From contig CM032228.1 in NCBI GenBank assembly GCA_019009955.1, forward strand, positions 252,283,501 through 252,347,500: a stretch of 64,000 nt of DNA, in the 5' to 3' direction. Below the pieces are notes generated by a model that did no database searches, was not told where the DNA came from, and saw only the letters and a program-made list of their open reading frames with translations. This DNA comes from Riptortus pedestris (lineage: Eukaryota; Arthropoda; Insecta; Hemiptera; Alydidae). Positions 10,594 through 21,294 of the stretch are shown here, piece after piece (the first letter of the stretch is position 1; every line of letters starts with the position of its first letter). Position numbers and translations under genes: made by a program.

Positions 10594-10979
10594 AATGTAA
10601 ACCAAAAGATCAAGTTCGTTAATGACTGCTTCCGATGAGTGGGAGTGGTAGTTTAGAGGGAGGAATTTCGAAAATTCTTTTATCATGCGTAAGTATTGTA
10701 TAGAACCTATCTTATTGGAAATATAATGTTCTATAAATGTTGTAATATTTGTTTTTTTCACTATCTTGATTATTAACCAAGATATTTGCATTTTTTTTAG
10801 TTTTGGCCTTCAGTAAACCTCCATCCTTTCTTATGTTATATCATAAAGCACTTAATTTGAAGCTTAAATACTAACTATTGTTCTCATTGAACTGTTACTT
10901 TTTGAGATAAATGCAAATTCGTGTCTCACGTGGGAAATCTGCTTAGTTTACTCAGCTCCTGAGTGACATATTTTTTATA
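10594..10979 (+). mobile_element. HLE 3' part, B-type
   Basis: Core without a 5' end, B block (GCCTTCAGTAAACCTCC), CACGTGGGAAATCTGC, then the stem-loop ACTCAGCTCCTGAGT. The stem differs from the family ACGCAG/CTGCGT at paired positions on both sides, so base pairing is kept. Confidence 0.8.
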
Positions 10980-11220
10980 GCAATTGTCATTTCTTGAATT
11001 GATAACACATTTGGAAAGTCATAAATTTTGGCGGCAAGTGAGGGTATTACGGAGGGAAGGGCTATTGTGTAGGTGAAAGGCATGGCGTGGAAATCGTACC
11101 GTGGCGATGTGATAACAATGCACCTTTGTCAGAGATTAAATGATATCTCTGATAACGTGATCTTGGGAGCAGATCACTAACCCCGACTCAGGGCTACATC
11201 TCCCCACGTTTTACCATTTT
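10980..11220. other. Unassigned sequence
   Basis: No recognisable feature. Confidence 0.4.
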
Positions 11221-11365
11221 AGCCGATCAGCTATTGACGTTGTGCTCATGACTATAAATTTGGAAAAAAAATGACTTCAAATGTTCACCGATCCCATTCA
11301 GAAGATCACTAAAATGAGGTCCCTTGAAATTTATTTACTTCTCTCTTAGGATACTAACAAATATT
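11221..11365 (+). mobile_element. HLE 5' fragment, degenerate
   Basis: AGCTATTGACGTTGTGCTCATGA-like 5' block with decayed tip and no TA tract. Abuts the next copy. Confidence 0.6.
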
Positions 11366-12001
11366 TTTTAGCAGATTTCCCTTAAGGGAAATCAGCTATT
11401 GAGGTCGAACTCATGATACGGTTTTCGGATTATTTCTTCAAATGTCCATCGGCCATACCCAGGAGATGACGAAAATAAGGTTCGTTCAAAGTTTTATATA
11501 TTTATTTGTCTGTTAACGCTCTAGCGGTCGCAATTTTTGTTTGATTTGATTACCAAACTCGGAATTTAATCGTTTTATGTAAAAAGAAGATCAAGTTCGT
11601 TAATGGTTGAAATCGGACCAGTGGGAGGGGGAGGGGGGGTTTAGAGGGGAATTTTTGAAAATTCAAAATATCACCGTTTATTATGCGTCGGATCGAAAAA
11701 TTGTGTAGAATGAATCTTATTGCAAATTAAATTTACCATAAATATTGTTCTATACATTTATTCTGTATCTTGAATATTAACTGAGATGTTTGAATTTGTA
11801 TTCTGCGTGTGGTCGGCAGGAATCGGCTATGTTCGGACTTTCCGCCGAGAGCTCTGGCGGCCGTTTCCGTAACTATTCGTCCCTCGTGAATAGGTTTAGA
11901 GGTTTCTTACTACTACAGTTGTTATAAAGCAGATTTCTCTATTGTAAAACTTCACGTGGGAAATCTGCTTAGTTTACGCAGCCCCTGCGTGACGGACTTT
12001 T
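11366..12001 (+). mobile_element. HLE, full length, A-type
   Basis: Intact ends with almost no TA expansion (ATATATTTATTTGTCTG). The A block contains CCGCCGAGAGCTCTGGCGG. The stem-loop ACGCAGCCCCTGCGT is perfect. Confidence 0.88.
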
Positions 12002-12490
12002 AGTAGATTTTCTCCAGGGGGAATTAGCTTATTAAGGCTGTACTAATAATGGGATTTTCGAAACATTTCTTCAAATGTCCATCGATCCTACCAAGGAGAT
12101 GACGTAAATGAGGACCGGTAAAAATTCTGTATATTTATCTGTTACCGCTCTAGCGGTCGCAATTTTCAGCCCTACATCAATACACTGTATTTTACATATG
12201 TTAAAAAGTCACATTTTTTAAACAAAAGAATGAATTATTGTATTGTATGACTATGTAACGAATGAAAATTTATTGTGTTTCTATGAAAATAAAGAGGTAT
12301 AATTGAATATATTACAAGGGGGAATTTCAGAAATTCAAAATATCTATATTATTTTTAGTCGGATCGACAAATGCTACAGGGGAAATCTTGTTGAACTAAC
12401 AATTAGTTTTTTTTTATTTAGATTTTTTCGTAACTCAAATATTCAGCAAGTTATTTTTCTGTGTTTACTATTTTGCAGACCTCCATTAAA
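12002..12490 (+). mobile_element. HLE copy interrupted at 12172-12302
   Basis: 5' part 12002-12171 (TAGTAGATTTTCTCC to ACCGCTCTAGCGGTCGC). C-type 3' material resumes at about 12303 (GGGGGAATTTCAGAAATTC, TTTTTTCGTAACTCAAATAT) and fades by 12490. The intervening 130 bp ends AATAAAGAGG and could be a processed transcript tail, which I cannot identify. Confidence 0.6.
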
Positions 12491-12785
12491 TTCGTTTCTT
12501 CAGACAAAGAGCTATGATTAAATGCTGGCGTTGTTCCCATTTTAACCTTTATGATGATCGTTAGTCATGACCTGGACATATGTTGATCCGATATATTCGG
12601 GGAAATGTTAACAGTCTGAGGCGGTGGACTAGGAGTTGCTGCTAGTCCTAGATCAAGGATAGACAAACATAAGGCCTTCTATATAGTCCGTATGCTGTAC
12701 ACATGTTTCGCTCGAGCCTCTTCATTGCTCTTACAACCCCGTCGGCGCATTGTCTCTCAAACCCATTTCCGTTTCATTCTGACAA
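12491..12785. other. Unassigned sequence
   Basis: No recognisable feature. Confidence 0.4.
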
Positions 12786-13040
12786 AACTTCTGTCACCCA
12801 GGGGGCAGGGAAACTAAACAGAATGCCCACGTGAAGTTATACGGTAGGTAAATCTACATGCTGGTAACACATAACACCACAGTGAATATTAAGTGATTAA
12901 ATACAAACGCCAACGAGAAATCTTTCACTCAATTTACATGTTAATAACCTCCTCAATGGAATGCGTCTGAATTGTAAACAAACAGGTCAGCCAACCTTGC
13001 TAAATAGACACATAGAGATATTCTTCATCGGAAAGTAAAA
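12786..13040 (-). mobile_element. HLE 3' part, D-type
   Basis: Starts TGTCACCCAGGGGGCAGGG (degraded stem-loop), then ACCACAGTGAATATTAAGTG and the D block. Truncated before the core. Confidence 0.6.
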
Positions 13041-13466
13041 TGTGCAGATTTCCCACGTGAAGTTATACAATAGAGAAATCTCCTATACGAGAGCCGAACA
13101 GTTACGGCAAATGGGCGAACTAGCTTTTGGCGGGAAATTCCGTCATTCGTTATCGGCCCACAATTAATAAAAATGCAAATATCTCGGTTAATATTCAAGA
13201 TAGAGAATAAATGTATAGAACAATATTTATAGTAAATTTAATTTGCAATAAGATTTGTTCTATACAATTTTTTGATCCGACGTATGGTAACGGAGATATT
13301 TCACATTTTCGAAATCCCCCCCTCTAAACCCCCCTCCCACTGGTCCGATTTTAGCTATTAATGAACTTGATCTGTCTTTTTGCATAAAACGTTTAAATAT
13401 CGAGTTCGGTTACGATCAAACAAAAATTGCGACCGCTAGAGCGTTAACAGACAAATATATATATAA
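13041..13466 (-). mobile_element. HLE 3' half, A-type
   Basis: GCAGATTTCCCACGTGAAG, A block, octamer ATGCAAAT, core and hairpin, ending in a short TA tract. The 5' block is missing. Confidence 0.8.
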
Positions 13467-13469
13467 TAT

Positions 13470-13927
13470 AATATAACAATATATATATAATAGAATATAA
13501 CAATTAATTTTATTGAAAACTATTTGATATATCTACGGGTAGTACTGTAATTTATCACGAATCAGAATAATTTTTAATCCCTCAGTCGCTGGAATTGTTT
13601 AGTTCTTGGACTACTAAAATTTATTGTGATTCATTATAAATTGCAGTACTAGATGTTGTACATAGTTTTCAATAAAATGGATATGTTATACTCTGATATG
13701 TTTCAGTAGTTTTTTTTCTTTCCGGTGAAGAATTTGACTCTCTGCCTGATCAGCTCTGAGTGGCTGGCAGACCTATTTGTTTATAATTTGGAAGCCGTTT
13801 CCGTTGGGAACTTTCTCACCGCTGGATTTACTCACAGTGCTGTTAGCAGTATGCAGATTTCTCTATTGTAAATCTTCACATAGGAAATCTGCTTAGTTTA
13901 CGCAGCCCCTGCGTGACGGACTTTTTC
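13470..13927 (+). mobile_element. HLE 3' half, D-type
   Basis: The D block itself contains an internal inverted repeat (ATATAACAATTAATTTTATTGAAAA-like near 13485 against TTTTCAATAAAATGGATATG near 13665). Ends GGAAATCTGC, stem-loop ACGCAGCCCCTGCGT, GACGGACTTTTT. Confidence 0.8.
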
Positions 13928-14315
13928 CTGTGGTGGCGATTCTGTGGTGTTTGATAATTTTATCTAAGATAGCGCATTTAAATAATAATAATAATAGTGC
14001 TGAAGATGGTAAACGGAAGCGATAAAACTACCAAAGTCATTTAGATAGTACACCATAGGTATTTATCCTTTGAAGGGGGCTGTATTTAGTGGTTTTTGAA
14101 TGGCGAAGAATAGTTACTGAAGAAGACTGCTTATTAACCGAAAAAAGAACGAAGTAGGATTAAGGAGCAAGAACCAGTAGGGTTAATGGAAGTAGCGATT
14201 AGGATTAAATTACAGAGGACTGGGACCTCCCAGCTGGAAGGTTCGTGTTACAATGGCTTCGGCAATCTTCGCCTTTCTTCGCTAGGCCTCCCGATCTTAT
14301 ACCACTTATTGAAAA
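13928..14315. other. Unassigned sequence
   Basis: No recognisable gene or repeat. Confidence 0.4.
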
Positions 14316-14920
14316 GGGGCTGCGTAAACTAAGCAGATTTCCCTAGTGAAGTTTTAACAGTAGATAAATCTACTTACTGATGCCACAACACCACCGTCAA
14401 TATTAAGTGAATAAATACAAGCGGGAAGCTTCTGAAATGAAAGCAAACAGGTCTCCCAACACCGGAAAGAAAAACAATTACTAACTATATCAGAATATAA
14501 CATATTAATTTTATTCAAAACTATTTACTATGTGTAGTGTTGAAATTAATAATGAATCACAATAATTTTTATCCCAATCAATCAAATTTTTGTAGTCCAA
14601 GAGCTTAAAACGGGGGCAACCAGAACATATTTGCATATATCTCATATTATGCATATTATACATATTTGGGATTTTTTTATTTATTTATTAATTAACGTCC
14701 ACTTTATGTAACTAAGGCTAATTGGTACGGGTTTTATACGGTTTACCACCCTTTTCTACCTAGGGCGGGACTAAGGATTTCCATTAATGAATTTCGTCTA
14801 AATAAGAGGCGGGAATCGAACTCGCCACTCCAGGTTTACCATGTGAGATTAAGGCAACGCTTTAACTCGCATGGCTAACCTGAGCCCCTTATTTGGGATT
14901 TAAGCTTCGTTTTTTATTTA
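14316..14920 (-). mobile_element. HLE D-type split by a SINE
   Basis: Starts at GGGGCTGCGTAAACTAAGC, runs through the D block to 14673, is interrupted by the SINE, then resumes ATTTGGGATTTAAGCTTCG at 14891 and stops. Confidence 0.75.
14674..14890 (-). mobile_element. SINE inserted in HLE, with target duplication
   Basis: Full-length minus-strand SINE: (TTTA)n tail, TTAACGTCCACTTTATG, CCACCCTTTTCTACC, GGCGGGAATCGAACTCGCC (box B), CATGTGAGATTAAGGC. It is flanked by the direct repeat ATTTGGGATT (14664-14673 and 14891-14900), the expected mark of LINE-machinery insertion. Confidence 0.9.
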
Positions 14921-15314
14921 TTTATTTGTTTGGTGTCACGCAAGTTTAGCGATTTACGCCCTTTATGGCATAACCAAATGGTAAAATTTCTCCAAATTGT
15001 TGCATCTAGTTATTAAATTTATTGTTGCTGCTTGAAGATAACAATAGTGCACAATGAAATAAAATAGGAACTAAAAGAAAAAACTATTAAAACAGAAAAC
15101 AAAAATTATTGAACGAGGAAAGGTATGAAGAGGAAACAGAAACCACACATGAGTAATTGGTAAAACACCAACACAAAAAAAAAGAAAACGTAATAAAAAC
15201 AAAATATTTTTATAAAAGTTATTAAAAATATAATTAGTAATTTATAATAAATAAACACACACACACACGCACTTTTAATTAAACCTTTATGGGCTATACT
15301 TCACTGGAAATAAG
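14921..15314. other. AT-rich unassigned sequence
   Basis: A short (CA)n tract lies at 15256-15270. No coding signature. Confidence 0.4.
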
Positions 15315-15665
15315 AAGAGTTTGGGTACTATATTAAACTTCGTTGTTCATGATATAATAAGAGCTTGTTAATATGACGTGAGTGGGAGTTAGATTTACTG
15401 AAGGCTGAAAAATAAGAAATTCAAATATTTCGGTTAATATTCATGATAGCGAACATATGTATATAACATCATTTATAGTAAATTTAATTTGCAATAAGAT
15501 TGATCCTATACAATTTTTCCATCCGACGTATAGTAACTGAGATATTTCGAATTTTTAAAATTCTCCCCTCTAAACCCCCCGCCCTCCCCATTGCCCGATT
15601 TCAGTCATTAACGAACTTGATCTTTCTTTTTGCATGCAGCGACTAAATATCGAGTTTGCTAAGCT
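15315..15665 (-). mobile_element. HLE B-type middle part
   Basis: B block (TATGACGTGAGTGGGAG), core with CCCCTCTAAACCCCCC and TAAATATCGAGTTTG. Both ends are missing. Confidence 0.75.
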
Positions 15666-15684
15666 TAATTTTGAAGAATATGTG

Positions 15685-15762
15685 TCGAGATGGGATCATT
15701 AGTGTGTCATAGCATCATGTGGGAAGTCTGCTTAGTTCGCGCAGCCCCTGCGTGACGGACTT
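15685..15762 (+). mobile_element. HLE 3' tip, E-type
   Basis: GTCATAGCATCATGTGGG, then CTGCTTAG, CGCGCAGCCCCTGCGTG and ACGGACTT. Only the last 80 bp are present. Confidence 0.7.
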
Positions 15763-16149
15763 GCTAATACAGTGCCGACTTGTTCGAGGCCCACCTTGCT
15801 GTAAGCTGGTGCCAAATAGCACGATACTGTTCTACATAGCATTCTCTAGCATAGTTCACCTGCTTTGTTACAACTACCTGCCGACACACTTCAGAGGCGG
15901 CTTAGCCTTTCTGATTCTGCTAATACTCCAACAGGTAGGTACACGGGGCTGCCTCTGGGTCATCGGCCCTCTCTTCCATTCAAGAACATCCACAACTTTT
16001 ATTCCTCCTTTCAATCGCTGTTCTAAGTGTTCCTGGAAAGCTATTTGAAAAGAATTCAACAGTTTCCATTACAGGCCTTTTCAAGTTTCCCTCCCTTTGA
16101 CCTCCCCACTCTTTCTTTTTTATCCATAAACGAATTCGATCTTTAAAGA
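15763..16149. other. Unassigned sequence
   Basis: Open frames exist on both strands (about 110 and 61 codons), but they overlap and show no known motif. No gene called. Confidence 0.3.
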
Positions 16150-16189
16150 TTTAACTGCTTCAGCCGACACTGAGGTTGAAGCAGTTAAA
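16150..16189. repeat. Perfect 13-bp-stem hairpin
   Basis: TTTAACTGCTTCA at 16150-16162 and its exact inverse at 16177-16189, separated by 14 nt. It lies just outside the 3' end of the PLE. Confidence 0.85.
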
Positions 16190-16279
16190 TATTGTGTACG
16201 GTACAGATAAAATGACCAATATGAATTAAAATAAGGATCAATAAGAAGGCCAAGTCCTCTACTGGTTTTTTAATATAAT

Positions 16280-16320
16280 GCAGAGTGCACTTTCGGAGTC
16301 AACGCTCCATCCTCAGTGCC
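16280..16320 (-). ncRNA. Hammerhead-ribozyme-like motif of the PLE end
   Basis: Minus strand: GGCA, CTGAGGA, one T, helix II GGAG/CTCC, GAAA, GTGCAC, TC, TGC. Helix I is GCA/UGC. Helix III with A15.1 and U16.1 is the 8-nt palindrome AGUGCACU; cleavage is predicted after the C of TC. PLE terminal repeats are known to carry hammerheads. The extra T before helix II is non-canonical. Confidence 0.6.
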
Positions 16321-16730
16321 TGCTGACAAACACAAACCTCGAGTTAATTTAACATTCACAGCATGGCCAAAAGGCAAAATAAACAACAGTCATAAAAAAA
16401 CAAACACAATATAAATAGTAAAAACAATGTTAATTCTTAAAACTAGTCAACTAATAAAAATATAAAATCTAATCCTAGTCAACTACTATAAATTAAAGCC
16501 GAAACAATCAAAAAATTTAATAACAAGTCAAATAATAAAAACAAACAACGGTAAGCATATGTCAAAAACTATAAATAAAATTAAAAACTAAAAAACTACC
16601 TAAATTTCAGATTTATATCACAGTGGGTGAGAACCTCGGAAAAAACTACCCAGAGGAACTGTAAGAAACATCTAAAAAATAAACAAAAACCCCATACTAA
16701 TAATAGAGAGAAGATGAAGGAGGTACCTGA

Positions 16731-17378
16731 TTAAAGCTGCGTTGCCTGGACCACGACTGCCGGGCGACTGAACCTCTGCCCCCGTAGAGAAGACAGGGCC
16801 CCGTCACCGACATGTCGCAGCCTTGCCACCTCCTCCTTATTAATATTCCTATCTCCATTCGCCTCTCTGTCCAGCCTTATATGCACCCCCTCAGCCGTAT
16901 TTAATCTTTTGCCCTTCTTCTCCTCATACAGCAATTGATACTTTATGCTGGACATGTCATGACCCTCTTTCCTGGCGTGTGTGGAAAACTCAGTGTCGCG
17001 AGTGATGTGCTCCTTAAGACGCGTCCTTATCTTTCTACCACTTTGCCCCACATAAGAGGCATCACATCCCGTGCACGAGATCCTATACACGCCAGATCTA
17101 TCCAGGGGGTCCACATAGTCCTTAACAGGGGGCAAACAGTTTTTCAGGGACAGCTTACTCCTGTAGGCAGTAGCCAATCCAATTTTCCTCAACCTGGATC
17201 CTATCTTTTCTGAAACCGGGCCCAAGTCCGGGATGGAGACAGGGAAAGACTTATTTTTCTTCTTTTTGGCCCGCTCTTCAACCGTGGCATCCTCCAGCTC
17301 CTTGGCTAGCTTCCTCTTCAATCGGCGTTGGATAAGCCTGTCCACCAACTGTTCCTCGTGAATGAAAATCTTAATCAC
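16731..17378 (-). pseudogene. PLE C-terminal region with GIY-YIG endonuclease
   Basis: Open for 215 codons. The first 50 residues are lysine-rich and basic. Residues about 47-90 (IPDLGPVSEKIGSRLRKIG, then LKNCLPPVKDYVDPL) match the connector that precedes the nuclease in Penelope-like retroelements. Residues about 96-125 carry GVYRISCTGCDASYVGQSGR: the GVY and YVG halves of the GIY-YIG motif, with a CxxC between them, then RTRLKEH. In this family the domain nicks target DNA for primed reverse transcription. The first M is arbitrary because the reverse transcriptase that should lie upstream is gone, so this is a dead fragment despite its open frame. Family assignment is from motif recognition. 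The GIY-YIG call is firm; PLE rather than another GIY-YIG retroelement is likely. Confidence 0.8.
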
Positions 17379-17404
17379 CCCATTGATTATTATGAAAAAT
17401 CGTA

Positions 17405-17937
17405 ATTGGTGAGCTTATCCCACAACGTATTTGCATATCTTACAAAAAAAAGGTCTATAGTAAACAGTATTTGATATTAAACATGGAATAAAACGTTTCC
17501 TGAAATATTGACTCTTAGCTATCGTGTAATGACTAAAAGTGGAGGTTTTCTGAAGGCTCGAAATCAAACAGTGCGATTATAAAGAATAAATGCATAGAAA
17601 AATCTTTCCCAACACGATTGGTTTTATACGGTTTTTGAACCGACTCATAGTAACGGGGATATTTTGAATTTCCGAATTCCTCCTCCTCTCGCGGGCCTTA
17701 TTTTTGCCGTTAACGAGCTTGATCTTTATTTAAACGCGAATAACTTATATACCGAGTTTGTTAAGGATCAGACAAAAATTGTGACCACTAGAGCGGCAAA
17801 AGACAAGTGTATGTGTCTATATAAATCATTTTGGACGGACCTCTTTTTCTTCATATAGTAAAATAGGTCTGATAGATATTTTTGTGGGGATTTATGAGTA
17901 CAACCTCAATAGCTGAACAGAAATCTGCTAAAACTGG
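17405..17937 (-). mobile_element. HLE, B-type, degenerate, near full length
   Basis: AACGTATTTGCATATCT, B block (GACTAAAAGTGGAGG), core, hairpin (CACTAGAGCGGC) and 5' block ending AATAGCTGAACAGAAATCTGCTAAAA. The 20-bp palindrome is reduced by deletion. The 3' stem-loop is absent where the PLE joins. Confidence 0.75.
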
Positions 17938-18328
17938 CAGATTATTATTTCGGTAAATACTTCTCTTAGGCAATTGCCTTTTATAAAATGTTGATGAAGG
18001 CAGAACAAGGTTATTATTCGAGGCATTTAATTCCATGAATATTCATATTTTTTAAAATTAAATTCTTGTGTTTTTTTTTTTCTTTTCCCGTTAGATTATT
18101 TTTAATATATGTGGGCAATTTATTGAAAGGCAGTGAACCGCCATTCGGTCCTTGAGAGAAATTGTCGCCAGCCATATTGGTCTATAACTGTATTAAATTC
18201 TGCCATGAATCATCTGGGCCTTGTTATATCCCTACAGCTTCCATAAAGGCTGTCTCATCAATAAATTATTTATTGGCACTTCACACCTAACATTAGTGAT
18301 TTTCTTGCTTCCATAAACACCCTCCAAT
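17938..18328. other. Unassigned sequence
   Basis: Contains a poly-T run near 18071. No gene or repeat recognised. Confidence 0.4.
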
Positions 18329-18990
18329 TATTAGTAGATTTGCCTCGAGGGAAATCAGCTATTGAGGTTTCACACATGACGCGACTTTCTGAAAAATGTC
18401 CTCAAATTGCCATTAATCCTTCCTAGTAGATGACGAAAATGAGGTCCGTTTATATATATATATAATTTGTCTGTAACCGCTCTAGCGATCGCAATTTTTG
18501 TTTGATCGTTGCAAAATTCAATATATAAGCGTTTTATGTAAAATGAATGATCAATGGGACCAATGGGAGGGGGGGTTTAGAGGGGTGGATTTTTGGAAAA
18601 TCGAAATATTTACGTTACTTTTCGTCGGATCGCAAAATTGTATAGAATTAATCTTATTGCAAATTAAATTTACTATAAGTATTATAAATATACATTTATT
18701 CTCTGTCTTTAATATAAATCCAGATATTTGCATTTTTATTAAGTGTGTGGGGATAATGGACATGACGAGATCGGCTATTGTCGGTTTTCTTCGACGGAAA
18801 CAGCCGAACTAGTTTCCGGTTGTTTCCGTAAGTGTTCGACTCTCGTGAAATTGGTTTAGAGGCTCCTCTAACCTTTAACTTTGTGAGATTTATGCAAATA
18901 CTTCCTGTTGATCCCCCCCTCCTTCTTTAGTTCTTAGACTTTTACAATTAGAGTTATTAATATATAAGTTATTCTGATTCTGTGAAGAAA
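18329..18990 (+). mobile_element. HLE, A-type with D-like tail, 3' tip missing
   Basis: TTAGTAGATTTGCCTCGAGG start, short TA tract, ACCGCTCTAGCGAT, core and A block, then D-like CTTCTTTAGTTCTTAGAC. The stem-loop is lost. The A-to-D switch inside one copy suggests module exchange. Confidence 0.75.
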
Positions 18991-19033
18991 GTCACAGGGA
19001 TTCCTTGGTTCCAGTCAAATCTTTGTGAAGAGG

Positions 19034-19074
19034 GTACTGATGATGGAGCGTATGCCCTGAAAGCGCTCTGTCGC
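19034..19074 (+). ncRNA. Hammerhead-like motif
   Basis: CTGATGA 19037-19043, a weak helix II (GGAG against CCCT), GAAA 19059-19062, then GCGCTC. With A15.1 and U16.1, helix III is the palindrome AGCGCU, followed by C. Helix I (GGTA against TGTC) needs wobble pairs. Surrounding sequence is similar in style to PLE ends (GATGGAGCG), but no coding part is near. Confidence 0.35.
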
Positions 19075-19246
19075 AACGAATAAACAACACTGAAGGAACG
19101 TGGCGTTTTTTTCTTACCTGAGATTATTCCTTCACCATCCAGCACATCAAAAACGGATAGTAAACCATTCTCCGGCAGATCCGGCTAGTGGAAGGTCATA
19201 GAGAAAGATGTAGCCATTAGTTTAGTTGCCTTTTTGTAGCAGAATG

Positions 19247-19287
19247 TCTCCTGATGAGCCGTCATATGGGCGCAAAACTAGTAGAGA
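19247..19287 (+). ncRNA. Degenerate hammerhead-like motif
   Basis: Helix I TCTC (19247-19250) pairs exactly with GAGA (19284-19287). CTGATGA is at 19251-19257. Helix II GCC/GGC is present with slack. GAAA has become AAAA. Helix III is the palindrome ACUAGU, followed by A. Loss of the G should inactivate it. Confidence 0.35.
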
Positions 19288-19625
19288 AATAAAAATTATT
19301 TTTAATAATCATTTGAACTCTTTATTCTTTTGTTGACTTCGCTCCTTACTCTACCCCTTTAGGTTAGTTAAAGCAAAAACTGCTTAGTTTACACAGCTCC
19401 TACTTTTCACCCTTCGGTAAGCTGTCGCTGCCAACAGCCTGAGTTTTACTTTATGTAAACGAGTCACTAAATATCTCATGTCCTGAATTCATTCCTATTT
19501 GAGTTTACATAGGTTTATTAGTAGGGTAGAAATAGGGAATAGATGGTGAGATGAGATGGCCTGTGCGTTATTCCAGGATTTGGGAAAACTGCTCATTTTA
19601 CGCCCCCCCCCCGCCGTGAATCCCT

Positions 19626-19750
19626 GTTCGCAGATTTCCCTTAGGGGAAATCAGCTCTTGAGGTTGTACTCATGGCGGAATTTTCGAAATTTTTCTTTAA
19701 ATATCCATCGATCCTACCTAGTAGATGACGAAAATGAGGTCCGTTTAAAA

Positions 19751-19820
<70 letters not shown>

Positions 19821-20184
19821 CAGTTACCGCTCTAGCGGTCGCAATTTTTGTTTGATCGTTACCAAACGCGATATTCAAAATATTTATGTAAAAAGACAGA
19901 TCAAGTTTGTTAATGGCTGAAATCGGACAGGTGTGAGGGTGGTTTAGGGGGCGGGGATTTTCGAAAATTCGAAATATCTCCGTTGTTATGCACCGGATCA
20001 AAAAATTGTAAAGAATCCATCTTATTGCCAATTAAATGTACAATAAATATTGTTATATACATTTATTCTCTATCTTGAATATTAACCGAGATATTTGCAT
20101 TTGCTCGACTCTCGTGAAATTTCTCTATTGTAAAACTTCACCTAGGAAATCTGCTTAGTTTACGCAGCCCCTGCGTGACGGACT
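19626..20184 (+). mobile_element. HLE, full length, A-type with shortened A block
   Basis: CGCAGATTTCCCTTAGGGG start, (TA)n 19757-19816, ACCGCTCTAGCGGT hairpin, core. ATTTGCATTTGCTCGACTCTC shows that the first part of the A block is deleted. Perfect stem-loop and GACGGACT. Confidence 0.85.
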
Positions 20185-20631
20185 CATTTTGCTATTTCGA
20201 TCCTGATGGAATAGTTTTTGCTGATTATACTCCTCACTATGATTAATAATACTTTATAAATGGCCGTTTATAACCTTCCAAATTAGGGTCCTTCATTAAG
20301 TTTTTCGCAGAATTATGTAATTTCCAAAAGTGATTCTATTTATTTCCATGTGTCGTTAGCGGCTTCCCGATGATGAAAGATGCCGCGACAACTCCATGCC
20401 TTCATTTCCCTGGAATTCCTTTCCTTTCCGGCAATAGTTGTGTAAATTGCTCCGGTGATTGAGTGAAAAATGAAACCTCGTCATGATGACACGCTTCGAA
20501 AATAAATAGGCGGTAATAAACATAATGGAGTAACATAATAGATAGCAGGCGGCGTTATTTCTGTGAACTTTTGAAGTCTTTTAATTAAACTGTGCTTCTG
20601 GTCATTCCTTTGTCTGACTGATCAGTTTAGA
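20185..20631. other. Unassigned sequence
   Basis: No recognisable gene or repeat. Confidence 0.4.
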
Positions 20632-20741
20632 GGCAAGAGTTAAAGCTTTGGTCTTGATATCACATGGCAAACCTAGAGTCGTAAGTTCGATTCTCTCCGG
20701 GGCACAAGAAATTTTTGTATTGACTAACTCATGAAATAAGA
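20632..20741 (+). mobile_element. SINE, 3' truncated by an HLE
   Basis: AGAGTTAAAGCTTTGGTCTTG head, box-B-like AAGTTCGATTCTC, stops at ATGAAATAAGAT where an HLE 3' end (AGTCCGCCACGCAGG) begins. Confidence 0.75.
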
Positions 20742-21294
20742 TAGTCCGCCACGCAGGGTTAGCTAGCAGATTTCCCACGTGCGTAAAATGTTAAAGTTCA
20801 ATGAGAACAATATTTGGTATTTAGGCTTCAAATAAAGTGCTACATAATATAACAGCTTATTGTTGATATGACATGAGTAGGAGTGGGGTTTGCTGTAGGA
20901 TGAAAACTATAAAATACAAATATCTCTGTTAATAATCAACAAAATGGAAAAATGTATATAACAACATTTATAGATCATTACATTTGCAATAAGATGGATG
21001 CTTTACACATTTTCGATCCGACTCATAACAACCAAGATATTTCCGTTTTTCGAAATTCCTCCCCTGTAAACCCCACTCCCACTGGTCCGATTTTAGCCGT
21101 TTACGAACTTGATCTTTATTTTTAGATAAAACGCTTAAATATCGAGTTTGGTATCAATATATCTATATATATATATATATTTGAATTGACCTCATTTTCG
21201 CCATCTCATTGGTAGGATCGATGGACATTTGAAGATGTTTTTTTGAAAATCACATCGTGAGTACTACCTCAATAGCTGATTTTCCCCAAGAGAA
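20741..21294 (-). mobile_element. HLE, near full length, B-type
   Basis: AGTCCGCCACGCAGGGTTAG start, CACGTG, B block (GACATGAGTAGGAGTGGGG), core, short TA tract, 5' block to AATAGCTGATTTTCCCC. The terminal palindrome is degraded. Confidence 0.8.

Larger units (their letters stand above)
16240..17390 (-). mobile_element. Truncated Penelope-like element (PLE)
   Basis: The coding part is at 17378-16731; the rest is 3' sequence with a hammerhead-like motif at 16280-16320. The reverse transcriptase part is missing, and the element stops where an HLE copy begins near 17400. Similar end sequence (AAGGCC, AAGTGCACTTTGCAT-like) is found at 51680-51930. Confidence 0.75.
18991..19625. other. Unassigned region with two hammerhead-like motifs and HLE scraps
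   Basis: Motifs at 19034-19074 and 19247-19287 are listed separately. HLE 3' scraps: AAACTGCTTAGTTTACACAG near 19377, and an E-type scrap (AATAGATGGTGAGATGAGAT) near 19537. Confidence 0.4.

Noticed and set aside
15719..16059. Overlapping frames on both strands (109 and 61 codons)
   Set aside because: The plus frame begins inside an HLE 3' end, and neither strand shows a conserved motif.
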